Below, in pieces: positions 36,171 through 48,610 of a DNA stretch of 64,000 bases (positions within the stretch are counted from its first letter, which is position 1; each line of letters starts with the position of its first letter). Position numbers and translations under genes: made by a program. A model generated the notes under the pieces. It saw only the letters and a program-made list of their open reading frames with translations, was not told the DNA's origin and searched no databases. The DNA comes from Nocardiopsis terrae (lineage in GTDB: Bacteria > Actinomycetota > Actinomycetes > Streptosporangiales > Streptosporangiaceae): the NCBI RefSeq assembly GCF_014651695.1, contig NZ_BMXJ01000005.1:124001-188000 (forward strand), written 5' to 3'.

Positions 36171-37541
36171 GTCGAGCACGCCGGCGAGCAGGTCGGCCAG
36201 GCCCGGCAACACCTCTGTGTGCTGGGCTTCCTGTTCCACACCCAGCCCGGCCAGCTCCGGATGGTCGGCGATGAGCGCGGCCACCGGCCGCAGGGTGTCC
36301 GGGGCCTGGTCGAGAAGTCCTGCCGCCTTCTTCGCGTCCTGTTCCTGCCGCTCCGGGGGTTGTGGGCGGTGCGGCCCCCGGAGCCAGGACTCCTCGGTCA
36401 TCGCGACCGGGTATACATCCCGCTTCACCCGGTCGCGCAGGTTGGTGATGATCGCGATGCCGTGCGCGTCGAGGTCTCCCCACACCGCGATCGGCAAGGG
36501 CTCCAGCATCTTGAGGAACCCCACGAGTCCGTCGCTGGCATACCCGGCCCCCCAGACGCAGACCCAGCCCTCGGTGATCGCGGGGATCTGACAGGAACGG
36601 TAGAAGGTGTCCTGATTCTCCAGGACGAGGACGCCACGGATCCCCGTCACCAGCTCCAGAGAACCGGTCTCGCGCACGCCGTTGGAAGGCAGGCCGGCCC
36701 AGGGGTCGGTTGTGACGGCGTCCACTGCCAGAGCGCCGTCCTTGTACCAGCGCAGGGGACCCTTCACCCGGATCTCGTGGTCGGGGAAGTCGAACAGCTC
36801 GGAGATGTACTTCCTGAGCAGGTTCTCCACCGCGTGGACGCGAGCATCGGTCCAGCGCGCTTTCGTACCGGCGGTGTGCGCATGCGAACGGGAGGACACC
36901 TCACGCTGGGTGGGATGACGGTCGCCCCCGTGCTTGTACCACCGGCACGCGACACGCACCGCGAAGTCGTAGGTGTCCCAATGCCCCGCCCTCGTCGCGG
37001 AGCCCTCGGGGACCACGCCGGGCTCGGACCTCAGTAACAGGGCGCGCTCGGACCCGAGTTCGGTGATGCCTTGCATCAAGTCGAGGAGTCCCGTGCGGGC
37101 CTGCTCCGGGTCGATCCGACCGAGGAGTTCCCGCCTCCGTTCGTCGGCCCGCTCCGACCACAGTGGGGTACGAATGATCTGGAGATACCGCTTGATCCGC
37201 AGGTCCCGCATATTGACGCGTGCCTTCACCATGACCGCGCCAGAGCGGATCAGCTCATCAAGTACCTCGCTCGCCCGGGTTCCCCAGCGGTCCTGGACGG
37301 TCTTCAGCTTGCGCGAAGGTTTCTCCAGCACCCAGGCCAGGTCCCTGGGCCCAAGCCCAGCCGGGCTGGCGAATTCATCAGGAGGATTCTCGGCGACCAG
37401 GAACACCGTGGAGAAGTCCAGGGTCCCGAACTTTTGAGGTGCTTCCTTGCCCTCCGGGCAGCGGACCACGACCCGGACCCCGTCGGGCACCGGACTGGCG
37501 ATAAGGTCCTGCACGTCGACCATGTGCTCTTCATCAGGCAC
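36144..37541 (-). CDS. Wadjet JetD-like TOPRIM nuclease, encoded in the Gabija-like operon
   Basis: A 465-aa protein with an N-terminal helical DUF3322-like part and a C-terminal DUF2220/TOPRIM-like domain. The GVLVLENQDTFYR strand supplies the TOPRIM Glu (about 308), WGAGYASDGLV follows, and AVWGDLDAHG gives the DxD pair (about 356 and 358). JetD is the nuclease that cuts DNA trapped by the JetABC complex. Oddly, it lies on the strand opposite to the jetABC-like genes. Its GTG start overlaps the end of the UvrD gene by 8 bp, so it is translated with the Gabija-like pair. Its last 27 bp are antisense to the jetC-like gene. An internal ATG at 37523 is a possible alternative start. Confidence 0.75.
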   Translation of the reverse strand: MPDEEHMVDVQDLIASPVPDGVRVVVRCPEGKEAPQKFGTLDFSTVFLVAENPPDEFASPAGLGPRDLAWVLEKPSRKLKTVQDRWGTRASEVLDELIRSGAVMVKARVNMRDLRIKRYLQIIRTPLWSERADERRRELLGRIDPEQARTGLLDLMQGITELGSERALLLRSEPGVVPEGSATRAGHWDTYDFAVRVACRWYKHGGDRHPTQREVSSRSHAHTAGTKARWTDARVHAVENLLRKYISELFDFPDHEIRVKGPLRWYKDGALAVDAVTTDPWAGLPSNGVRETGSLELVTGIRGVLVLENQDTFYRSCQIPAITEGWVCVWGAGYASDGLVGFLKMLEPLPIAVWGDLDAHGIAIITNLRDRVKRDVYPVAMTEESWLRGPHRPQPPERQEQDAKKAAGLLDQAPDTLRPVAALIADHPELAGLGVEQEAQHTEVLPGLADLLAGVLDSVHSPSGA

Positions 37542-39480
37542 GAGCGGGCTGCCCCTCCAGATCGTCGATCCCGTGAACCCTGGCAGCAGGGAAAGGACAG
37601 TCGACGTCTTCCCGGAGCGCCTGCAACGCCCCGTCCGGGTCGTCGGTGAAGAGCACTACCGCGAGCGAACGGGTCGCACGAGAGCAACTGACATAGAAGA
37701 GACGGCGTGTGCGCTCCGGAGTATGGTCTTTTTCGTCCCGGATGTTCCTGATGTCAGAAGCGCTCAGGTCCTCGAGGCCGAGGAGCTTCTCGTAGGAGTA
37801 CTGGTTCCACTTACTGCGGTCGTCCTCCAGCAGCACCAGGACCCGCTCGAACTCGGCGCCCTTGACCCCGTGCTGGGTCTGGTAGGGCAACCGCCCCCGA
37901 ACGTAGTCGTGGTAGATCCGTATCTGCGCCGCAGGACAGGCCAGGTAGGCGGTCATGGCCTTCTGAATGACCTTCCGCTCGTCCTCGCGGCTCTCTTCGG
38001 TCTGCTCTCCGGGGTCTTCCGCAGCCTCGCCTTCTTCGACTGTCAGCCCTTCCACGAACGAGAAGCCCTCATGCTTGAGAAGCTGCGCCTTCAAGCGAGG
38101 GTCCAGCCGAATGAGTCCAGAGCCGAGGGCGTGCCGCAGCACGTCCGCGACCGTCACGGTGCTGTCCCTGGCGAGGATCTCGGCGAGGTGATCGCCATCG
38201 TCCTTCAGTTGCGGAAGTAGATCCGCGGTGGCCTGACCATCACGGAAGGAACCGAGCCGTGGGGAGAGCCTGCGCAGCATCCCGAGAGCAGTGATTCCGT
38301 CCTTCTGTTCGATTGCCTCCACGAGCGGGACGAGCCGGTCGAGGAAGGGACGCAGGCTCCAGTGTGATCCTGCAATGTACTCGTCCTTGAGCTGCTTGGC
38401 ATACCCGCGCCCAGATTGCTGGAAGGCTCTATCCACGTCTGTGAAGCCCAGTCGAAGGGCCGCCAACCGATGTTCCAGCACCAGGATCTTGAGGTTCTCC
38501 CCCTCCACTCCCTGGCTCCACAACAGGTCGTTCTGCCGAACCGACAGGTAATCGCGCACCCGGTCCAACCAAGCGTCGCTGTCACCTTCCGAGGAGAGCA
38601 CGAAGAGGTCCGCGTCACCTGTGTTCGCTTCTTCCTCCCCCTCACGTTTACCCCGGACCTGAGTCAGGTCTCCGTCGTGTGGAGACATCCTCCTGATCTT
38701 GTTGATCACATCGAGTACTCGCCCAGGGCAGCGCCAGTTCTCCTTCTTACGGATGATCGCCCAGCTCTTGTCCGCTTCAATGAGACCGGCTCCGGTCGGG
38801 AAGATCCGCTGCATCGGATCACCGAAGAAGCCGACGCAGAAATTTCCGCGTTCCTGTTCCTCGATGGCCTGTAGGGCTTCGACCACCCGCGGATCCGTGT
38901 CCTGACTCTCGTCGACCAGGACGCAGGGAAAGCGTTGGGCGACGATCGTGGCTAGGCGCTTCTCCTGATTCATGAGCTCGGGAACCATACGCAGAACATC
39001 GTTGTGCCCGAGGCTCCCTTTCTTGTAGTTACGACCGGACTGGTAGTTGAAGCGCAGATCCGGATCGCCCAGACGCTCCAGCGCCTCAACGTACTTCGCT
39101 CCTCTGGTTTCGTCACGCTCCGCGATGAGACGTCGAATGTCCGAACGCAACCATTCACGGATCATGTACTGGAAGGGTTGAACCACTTTCCAGAGGAAGC
39201 TGTGGATCGTGGAGACATGAAAAAGCGGGTTGGCGGCAAGCCGGTCCTTGATCTCCTCCACCGCGACATTCGTGTACGTGATGCAGGCGACCTGGCGGCG
39301 CTGGCCAAGCAAGGCCGTTCCTTCAGTTCGACCGATGTGCCGCAGCGCCTCAACCAGCGATGTCGTCTTCCCCGACCCCGCTCCGGCGATCACGACGAAC
39401 CCGCGCTTGGTGGAGGCTTCGAGGACCTCGCGGATCTGCTCGTCCGCCTCGGTCGGCTGGCGCACAGACACGGAGCTCAC
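37534..39480 (-). CDS. gajB: Gabija GajB-like UvrD helicase
   Basis: The 648-aa SF1A helicase has Walker A VIAGAGSGKTTSL (30-42), TYTNVAVEEIKDRL (motif Ia), VSTIHSFLWKVV, Walker B CVLVDESQDTDPRV, GDPMQRIFPTG, NWRCP (motif IV) and, in the second half, VKGAEFERVLVLLEDD and FYVSCSRATRSLAVVLF. It begins at a GTG that overlaps the OLD nuclease stop (GTGA). In Gabija, GajA (OLD ATPase/TOPRIM nuclease) and GajB (UvrD-like helicase) form one complex that degrades invading DNA. This protein is longer than well-studied GajB (about 500 aa), mostly through inserts in the second half, so the symbol is by analogy. Confidence 0.8.
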   Translation of the reverse strand: MSSVSVRQPTEADEQIREVLEASTKRGFVVIAGAGSGKTTSLVEALRHIGRTEGTALLGQRRQVACITYTNVAVEEIKDRLAANPLFHVSTIHSFLWKVVQPFQYMIREWLRSDIRRLIAERDETRGAKYVEALERLGDPDLRFNYQSGRNYKKGSLGHNDVLRMVPELMNQEKRLATIVAQRFPCVLVDESQDTDPRVVEALQAIEEQERGNFCVGFFGDPMQRIFPTGAGLIEADKSWAIIRKKENWRCPGRVLDVINKIRRMSPHDGDLTQVRGKREGEEEANTGDADLFVLSSEGDSDAWLDRVRDYLSVRQNDLLWSQGVEGENLKILVLEHRLAALRLGFTDVDRAFQQSGRGYAKQLKDEYIAGSHWSLRPFLDRLVPLVEAIEQKDGITALGMLRRLSPRLGSFRDGQATADLLPQLKDDGDHLAEILARDSTVTVADVLRHALGSGLIRLDPRLKAQLLKHEGFSFVEGLTVEEGEAAEDPGEQTEESREDERKVIQKAMTAYLACPAAQIRIYHDYVRGRLPYQTQHGVKGAEFERVLVLLEDDRSKWNQYSYEKLLGLEDLSASDIRNIRDEKDHTPERTRRLFYVSCSRATRSLAVVLFTDDPDGALQALREDVDCPFPAARVHGIDDLEGQPARA

Positions 39481-41597
39481 AGGTCCGCCTCCCGGTCAAG
39501 CTCACTGTTCAGCCAGGTCAGGCCCTCCTGAATGTAATGGGGGGTCTTCCAACGCGATTCCTCGAAGAGGTCGAAGAGAGTCAACGCAAGGTTGGTTTTT
39601 CCTTCCGGAGGGTTGCGCACGAAATCGAAGACTTCCTGTGCCAACTGCTCCGGAGAGATACTCTCATCCGGTTCGAAACCGACCTTCTTTCCGTATATAC
39701 GCATCCATTCGAGGTTTTCGAGGATCATGGCCTCCTCGAAAGTTCGCCCCGCGGCCTGATGGGTCTTTCCGCCCCACCTGAAATTTTGGCGAGTCTGGTA
39801 GGCGACGCGTACCCAGGAGGTGTTCGAACCCTCCCGGTGCTCGTCTGTTTTTCCCTTCTTTTGAGTCTTCAGCAGCTCTTCGATGTCCTTTTTCCTCGGA
39901 AGCCACTGAATGAGCGTCTGGTTGGAGGTCACCGCTCCGGGGGTGTCAACCGAACAGGCCTTCCTCCTCGTCCCGCCCTCGGGTATCGCGACACTGTCCA
40001 GGTCGGTGATAACCAGTACGGGAAGGCCAAGAAACCGCACCAATGGCTTGAAACGAAGGGCATGGGATCCACCCACCTCAAGAAGGGAGATGTGCGAGCT
40101 CACCAACTGGGGGAGCCTGCCCGGATCAGTGTCAATCATCAACGGCAACAGGATGCGCTCGGCGTCACCCTCCACAAGGATCACCGCGTCAGCGAAGAAG
40201 AGGTGGCAGTTGGTAAGCTTGAGGAAACGGCGCAGGAACCTGGGGTCGTCTGTCTCGAGTTTGGACAGATCCCTGACTTCGCAGGCAGGGGTACCATACG
40301 GTTCCGACAGGCGGCGGAAGTACCTGATCGGATCGAAGGAGGTGTCGTAGATGATGTGGGGAGAGTGCGTGGTCACTACGAGTTGGGTGTGGAACACCTC
40401 CGATTCGTCCTCATCAACGAACTCCCGCGCTATCTTCAGGAACGCCTGCTGGAGTTGAGGATGCATGTGGGCCTCGGGCTCCTCGATCACCACGAGGTGG
40501 ATGAGCGGCCGAACCCCCACACCCGCTGCCCATCGACGGTGCATCTCGTGGATCTCGATGAGCATGAAGAGGAAGTTCTTGTAACCGAGACCGTTGAAGC
40601 GCTCGGGAAGCTGCCGCTGAGCATCCTCCTCCCCCGGAGTGAACTGGTAGTACACCCATGCGCTCTCAGCAAGCAGGGCATCACCGCTCTGCCGGCTCCG
40701 TACGCTCAGCCTCGGATTGCGGATCCCAGGGCCGACGACTTTGTTCAGCCGGGCGAAGGTTGTGGCGAACTTGCCAACGAGATAGGACTCCGCCTGCTGC
40801 TCCGAAGCCTTCAGGGCCTGGTGTGCGGCGTGGTCGATATCGTCCGAAGCAGAGTAGTCGAGGAACCGGCGAACATGCCGGGACAGGTCCCGCCCTTTGG
40901 ATGTCTCGTCATCAGAGAGGAATCGCTGGGCATCGACCATGTCCACATGGATCAGGCTGTCAACGAATTCCCTGGCCGCCGCCGAAGAGTCAGCCAGCCT
41001 TCCAGTGACATCGTCCCCCTCACAGACCGAGCCATCCCGGTCGAACGAGTCGGGATTGAGCACGTGGCAGCGGAACTCATAAGCGGAGTTCAACTCCCGA
41101 TCCAGGTAGTCACGCAGATCCTCAGGCCAGGGAGCGAAGATCCCCTTCTCTTCTGCGGACTGCTGTTCCTTGGCCTGTCGCGCCTTCTCCCGGGCCGCCC
41201 TGAAACGCTCGGCGAGATCCCCCCTGGGCGCGAACTCCAGCCGGAGCGCCACCCGGCCGATGTCCTCAGACAAGTCATGGAAAGACATCAACTCAACAAC
41301 TCGATACCAGTCCTGCCTACCAACCTCCAAAAGAAGGTCGAGGCGGATCTTCGGTAGCTCCTCAGCTTCGTCTTGGCTGAGATCCACCACCCCCTGAAAC
41401 TGATCCCAGCAACCGGAGTTGAAATCGTAGAAAGTGAAGTCACTCTTCCGACGCTCGAAGAAGAACCGGAAAACGTGGGTCATCGATGTTTTCCCACTGT
41501 TGTTCGCGCCAACGAAGACCGTCGAATTATGATCAAGGTCCACCTTGACCGAACGCAATCTCCGGAAGTTCTCTACACGAACTGACTTGATTCGCAT
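39477..41597 (-). CDS. gajA: Gabija GajA-like OLD-family ATPase/TOPRIM endonuclease
   Basis: From ATG 41597 (AAGGG 5 bp upstream, better placed than GTG 41603) the product is 706 aa. N-terminal ABC-type ATPase: MRIKSVRVENFRRL, Walker A GANNSGKTS (30-38), and late ATPase motifs FNGLGYKNFLFML and LVVIEEPEAHMHPQLQ, then VVTTHSPHI. A C-terminal TOPRIM follows: ILVEGDAERILLP (Glu near 474) and LVITDLDS (near 531). This order is that of class 2 OLD nucleases such as GajA. It is first in an operon with the UvrD and JetD-like genes. The GC of its 5' part and upstream spacer is lower than that of the island average. Confidence 0.85.
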   Translation of the reverse strand: MRIKSVRVENFRRLRSVKVDLDHNSTVFVGANNSGKTSMTHVFRFFFERRKSDFTFYDFNSGCWDQFQGVVDLSQDEAEELPKIRLDLLLEVGRQDWYRVVELMSFHDLSEDIGRVALRLEFAPRGDLAERFRAAREKARQAKEQQSAEEKGIFAPWPEDLRDYLDRELNSAYEFRCHVLNPDSFDRDGSVCEGDDVTGRLADSSAAAREFVDSLIHVDMVDAQRFLSDDETSKGRDLSRHVRRFLDYSASDDIDHAAHQALKASEQQAESYLVGKFATTFARLNKVVGPGIRNPRLSVRSRQSGDALLAESAWVYYQFTPGEEDAQRQLPERFNGLGYKNFLFMLIEIHEMHRRWAAGVGVRPLIHLVVIEEPEAHMHPQLQQAFLKIAREFVDEDESEVFHTQLVVTTHSPHIIYDTSFDPIRYFRRLSEPYGTPACEVRDLSKLETDDPRFLRRFLKLTNCHLFFADAVILVEGDAERILLPLMIDTDPGRLPQLVSSHISLLEVGGSHALRFKPLVRFLGLPVLVITDLDSVAIPEGGTRRKACSVDTPGAVTSNQTLIQWLPRKKDIEELLKTQKKGKTDEHREGSNTSWVRVAYQTRQNFRWGGKTHQAAGRTFEEAMILENLEWMRIYGKKVGFEPDESISPEQLAQEVFDFVRNPPEGKTNLALTLFDLFEESRWKTPHYIQEGLTWLNSELDREADL

Positions 41598-41603
41598 GCG
41601 CAC

Positions 41604-42121
41604 CCTTGATGAGAATACCGAAGAAAATCACGACAATAAGCACAGCCGCAAAAGCGGAAGATTAAGAGAGGCGACCACAGGCCCATCGACAAGGATCGTA
41701 CCTCAGGCCTCATTTGCACACGACAAATTTCAGCGTTCCCCGGAAACAAGATTTCGTGGAATCTCTAGTAAACTAGCAGGCCACCCAAGGCGTCACCCCG
41801 AAGCGAATGACGGATCCGCATGGAGGCCGCCGCTCGAGCCGCCGACAGGCTCAGAGAGCAGCCCGGCAAGACTTCCATGCCGATCTGGTCGCTGAAGCGC
41901 GCTCTTTGGGCCACGGCGGTACTCGTGCTGCGGCTCGCACAGCACGGATGAGTGGGGTAGCCGTCTCGCATAGGTACGTGAACTCGCCAAGCAGCTGAGT
42001 GGTGCACCGTCGGCTCCGATACCGTGGCCGCGCTACTCAAACAGGAGGGACCCAGCCTTCAGGGACTGAACCTTCCCTCAGGGGAGGCTGGAGAAGACAC
42101 AGCCCCAGGAAAGGCAGCACC
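41604..42121. other. 518-bp spacer between the Gabija-like operon and the NIPSNAP gene
   Basis: The first ~190 bp beside gajA are AT-rich and should hold the promoter of the minus-strand operon, though no clear -35/-10 pair could be fixed. The rest contains one small possible ORF (41820-41951) and otherwise no supported gene, repeat or RNA. Confidence 0.5.
41820..41951 (+). CDS. possible small single-pass membrane protein
   Basis: An ATG-started ORF of 43 codons encodes a short amphipathic N-terminus (EAAARAADRLREQPGK) followed by a hydrophobic segment (WSLKRALWATAVLVLRLAQ) that could span the membrane once. There is only a weak GGA before the start. Composition is ordinary for the genome, and the same bases are open in other frames, so this is only a candidate. 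Confidence 0.25.
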   Translation: MEAAARAADRLREQPGKTSMPIWSLKRALWATAVLVLRLAQHG

Positions 42122-42414
42122 ATGGCAACCAGCACCCAGGTACGCACCTACACCGTCAAAGAGGGCCTGCTCGACGAGTGGGTCCGGCGCTGGAGGGATG
42201 AGATCGTCCCGCTGCGTCTGGAGTTCGGGTTCTCCCTCAGCGGTGCCTGGATCGACCGGGAGCGCCACCACTTCATCTGGGAGATCTCCTACGACGGCCC
42301 CGAGACCTTCGCCGAGCGCAACCGCCAGTACTGGGACTCCCCCAAGCGCGAGGCGATGGCCCTGGACCCCAAGGACTACCTGGTCTCCACCGAGACCCGC
42401 GAGGTCACCCGGGT

Positions 42415-42421
<7 letters not shown>
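42122..42421 (+). CDS. NIPSNAP family protein
   Basis: A 99-aa protein of the NIPSNAP/dimeric alpha-beta barrel type: VRTYTVKEGLLDEWVRRW, GFSLSGAWIDRERHHFIW, then SYDGPETFAERNRQYWDSP. These proteins form ferredoxin-like dimers of unclear function. ATG 42122 has AGGAAAGG 6 bp upstream, so the longer frame from 41999 is not needed. The last 7 bp overlap the end of the convergent STAND-WD40 gene. Confidence 0.9.
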
Positions 42422-45972
<3,551 letters not shown>

Positions 45973-46158
45973 GTCGTCTCCGAGTGGTCGCGTATTCCCG
46001 AGGTTCGCGGGGCGCCCGTGCCCCGGGCGAGCCTACGGTGACGGATAGGCGGGGTAAAGCCGATGTCCCCTTCCGGCCACCCGCAATCCCTGGAGGCGAG
46101 TTATGCCTATCCGGTCGGCGTGCGATGTCCATCCAGCCCCGATGAGGGAGGCAGCGCG

Positions 46159-46661
46159 TCACCGCCCGCCGTCCGGGCGGAGCCGATCGAGTTCACCTCC
46201 GATGGCCTCCCGCAGCATGTCGTGCCACGTACCGAGTACGAAGCTCCACCTCTTCCGGGGGTAGAGCCAGGTCGGTCGGCTCACAAGCGAGGTTGGCTCC
46301 CACTCGATCCGCGGCCATACGTGCGCGTGCAGGAATGCGTCGGTGTTGCCCAGGATCTCCAGGCTGACCCGATCTCCAGGCTGACCCGGCGGAAGTCCGG
46401 GTCCAAGCGGCGGCAGGTACGTTCGACGGCTTCACCGAGGCGTTCCATGTCGGACAGGAGCATCCGCCGTCGGCACCTCGGCAGCTCCGTCAGCTTCTCC
46501 ACCCTTGGTGTGTCCACCAGCAGGACCGAGCACCCCGGGAGGAACTGCACGTCCCCGATGACCGCGAACCCCGCGTCCAAGCGCCGCATCACGGCCAGGT
46601 TCCCAGCCCTCAGTACGCTGCCGATACGGCCCCTGCGCCAGTCGTCGTCCGTGGCCGGAAC
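46159..46661 (-). pseudogene. HIT-family protein, disrupted by a 17-bp tandem duplication
   Basis: Read from 46661, the frame gives WRRGRIGSVLRAGNLAVMRR, LDAGFAVIGDVQFLPGCSVL, and LDPDFRRVSLEI. After a 17-bp duplication it must shift to continue with LGNTDAFLHAHVWPRIEWEP and, near the end, a WLYPRKRWSF segment, stopping at 46159. The HAHV piece is the histidine-triad area of HIT nucleotide-binding proteins. Without the duplication the two parts join cleanly. The likely start position is GTT, right after an in-frame TAG, so the start may also be lost; GTG 46595 is the first usual start codon. The gene is probably dead. Its neighbours are a STAND gene and the caspase operon. Confidence 0.75.
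46354..46387. repeat. 17-bp perfect tandem duplication
   Basis: GATCTCCAGGCTGACCC is present at 46354-46370 and again at 46371-46387. Seventeen is not a multiple of three, so the reading frame of the HIT gene is broken. This looks like a recent slippage event. Confidence 0.95.
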
Positions 46662-46690
46662 CTACCCGGCCGGGGCCGTGAGGGAGACGC

Positions 46691-48610
46691 TCACGTTCTC
46701 CTCTGCAGCACCAGCGTCCGCGCGCCCCGGTCGTGCACCGTCCGTCCCCACGGATCTCCCTGCGCCGCGAGCGACCAGAGCAGGACCAGGAGGTTCCCCA
46801 GCAGCGGGACCGTCTGCGGTAGCCCGAACAGGGCCGCCCTACCCGCCGCCTGTCCGTGCGTGAGCGGCCCGGCGTTCCGTGCGTTCACGACCCTGATGCC
46901 CACCATCATCTTGCCGAAGGTCGCGCCCCGGTATCTGAGGAACAACCAGTCGTAGAGGAACAACAGGACACCCCAGCCGAAGAAGAACAGGACCGCTATG
47001 GCATCGAAGAGCGTGTCCGTGAAGCTCTCCGAAACGGTGAACGCCGACACCACCACGACCGTGGTGAAGACGGATCCCAGCGCGAAGAGGAACACCAGCA
47101 CGTAGTCGATGATGCGCGCGGCCAGCCTTGCCCGCAGACGTGCGAGCGGATCCGCGGCGGGTGGCCGCAGCGAGGCCCCCGGGGGAGGTGACGGCGGCCG
47201 TGGCACGGAACGGTGGGCAGGCCCGACCGTCCGCGGCGTTCGGGGCGGAGGCGCGGGCACGAACCGTGGTCCTGAGGCCGAAGTACCGGGCCCGGGGACG
47301 CGCTGCTCCCGGGGGTACGGAGGTGAGAGCGGCGGACCCGGATCGGAAACGGGCGCCCGCGCGGGAAGCACGTCCGCGTGGACGGGAAGGTCGGTGTCCT
47401 CCGCCCTGCCCTCCAAGGTGAGCGTTCCCTCCAGGCTGCCAGCTCGCCTCGTGTCCACCGACACGTCGATCGCGTCCGTCTCCGTCACCACGTGGATCCA
47501 CTCGTTCCGGGGGCGCGGCACACAGTCGCGGGCCAGGGGCGGCCCCAGGAACTGAATCCGTCGGTGCGGTTCCGGCTCGTACTGACCGACCCGGCCGAAG
47601 TCCAGCCGTTCCGGTGAAGGGCGCACCGCCATCTCGGCCAGCGCGTGGGAGGCGTCGTCGGCGATCGACCGGATGTCGTTGCGGACCAGTCCGTGCAGGG
47701 CCTGGCACGCCGCCTCCGCGATCTCCCTGTCCTGGCTCTGCAGGCGCCTGCGGAGCTCGGGCACCGAACCGTGCCGAGTGAACACGTCGGGGCTGGAGAC
47801 CGCCAGCCTGAGGTCCTCCGGCAGCCCCTCGCCGTCGGTCCGCCGCCTCATACTCCGGGCCAGATAGACGTCCCCCTGCAGGTGGATGCTGCGGCTGGGC
47901 GTCTGGTGCGGGTTCTCCTGGCGCACCCTGTCGTAGACGTAGTCGTACAGCTCGTTGACGGACACGCGCCCGTCCGCATCCAGGTCCGCCTCGCCCGAGG
48001 CCAGCCCCGAGCTGAGCGCCCGGGTGAACACCGAGGGGCACACCTGCCGGTCCGTACTCAGGTGCGTGCCCTCGAAGGCGTACTCCATGGAGTTGGAGGC
48101 GGTGATCACCGCGAATCCGTGCCCGCTGTCGAAGCCTTCCTCGGAGAAGGTGTCGAACACGTTCACGTCGCCGGCCGCACGCGGAACCATCCCCTCCATG
48201 AAGGCACCGCCGTAGCAGCAGTCGAGGAGGAGCACGATGTTGCGGGCCCTGCACTCGGTCATGCACCTGCGAACGAAGTCCGCCGACACCGTGGTCGAGG
48301 ACAGCCGGTGGGGCAGGGTGTCGGCGGCTGCGAAGAAGAGCTGCCCCGAGGCGTTCTTCAGGCCGTGGCAGGAGAAGTGCAGCAGCAGTGAGTCGCTCTG
48401 GGTGCGGTCGGCGAAGAAGTCCTCCACCTGTCTGGCCACCATGTAGGCGGGCCTGTTGCGCACGACCCCGACCCCGAACCCGCCGATCTCCGGGTTCTCC
48501 AGGACCTCGGCCAGGGCGACGGCGTCCTCTCCCGGTGCGAGCAGGTGTTCGAGGCCGTCGTCCTCGTAGGTGTCGGTGGCGACGATCAGGGCGTGCCGGT
48601 CGCCGTTCAC
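46691..48610 (-). CDS. caspase-family protease with RDD membrane domain
   Basis: A 639-aa protein. A caspase-like (C14) domain fills about residues 1-250: MNGDRHALIVATDTYEDDGL, catalytic His in LLLHFSCHG (His82) and Cys in LLLDCCYGG (Cys132 by position). An EF-hand-like or calcium-type stretch (ADLDADGRVSVNELYDYVY) follows. The middle part is a possible sensor domain with helical repeats and a Pro-rich linker (about 420-500). The C-terminus is an RDD domain with at least three transmembrane helices (ARIIDYVLVFLFALGSVFTT, ending HDRGARTLVLQ). A membrane-fixed protease of this kind could trigger cell death or cut a partner. It overlaps the upstream EACC1 gene by 4 bp, so the two act together. 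Confidence 0.88.
   Translation of the reverse strand: MNGDRHALIVATDTYEDDGLEHLLAPGEDAVALAEVLENPEIGGFGVGVVRNRPAYMVARQVEDFFADRTQSDSLLLHFSCHGLKNASGQLFFAAADTLPHRLSSTTVSADFVRRCMTECRARNIVLLLDCCYGGAFMEGMVPRAAGDVNVFDTFSEEGFDSGHGFAVITASNSMEYAFEGTHLSTDRQVCPSVFTRALSSGLASGEADLDADGRVSVNELYDYVYDRVRQENPHQTPSRSIHLQGDVYLARSMRRRTDGEGLPEDLRLAVSSPDVFTRHGSVPELRRRLQSQDREIAEAACQALHGLVRNDIRSIADDASHALAEMAVRPSPERLDFGRVGQYEPEPHRRIQFLGPPLARDCVPRPRNEWIHVVTETDAIDVSVDTRRAGSLEGTLTLEGRAEDTDLPVHADVLPARAPVSDPGPPLSPPYPREQRVPGPGTSASGPRFVPAPPPRTPRTVGPAHRSVPRPPSPPPGASLRPPAADPLARLRARLAARIIDYVLVFLFALGSVFTTVVVVSAFTVSESFTDTLFDAIAVLFFFGWGVLLFLYDWLFLRYRGATFGKMMVGIRVVNARNAGPLTHGQAAGRAALFGLPQTVPLLGNLLVLLWSLAAQGDPWGRTVHDRGARTLVLQRRT

Noticed and set aside
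46063..46863. Plus-strand 266-codon frame over the HIT region
   Set aside because: The minus strand shows a clear HIT family sequence with a duplication; the plus frame has no recognisable protein.
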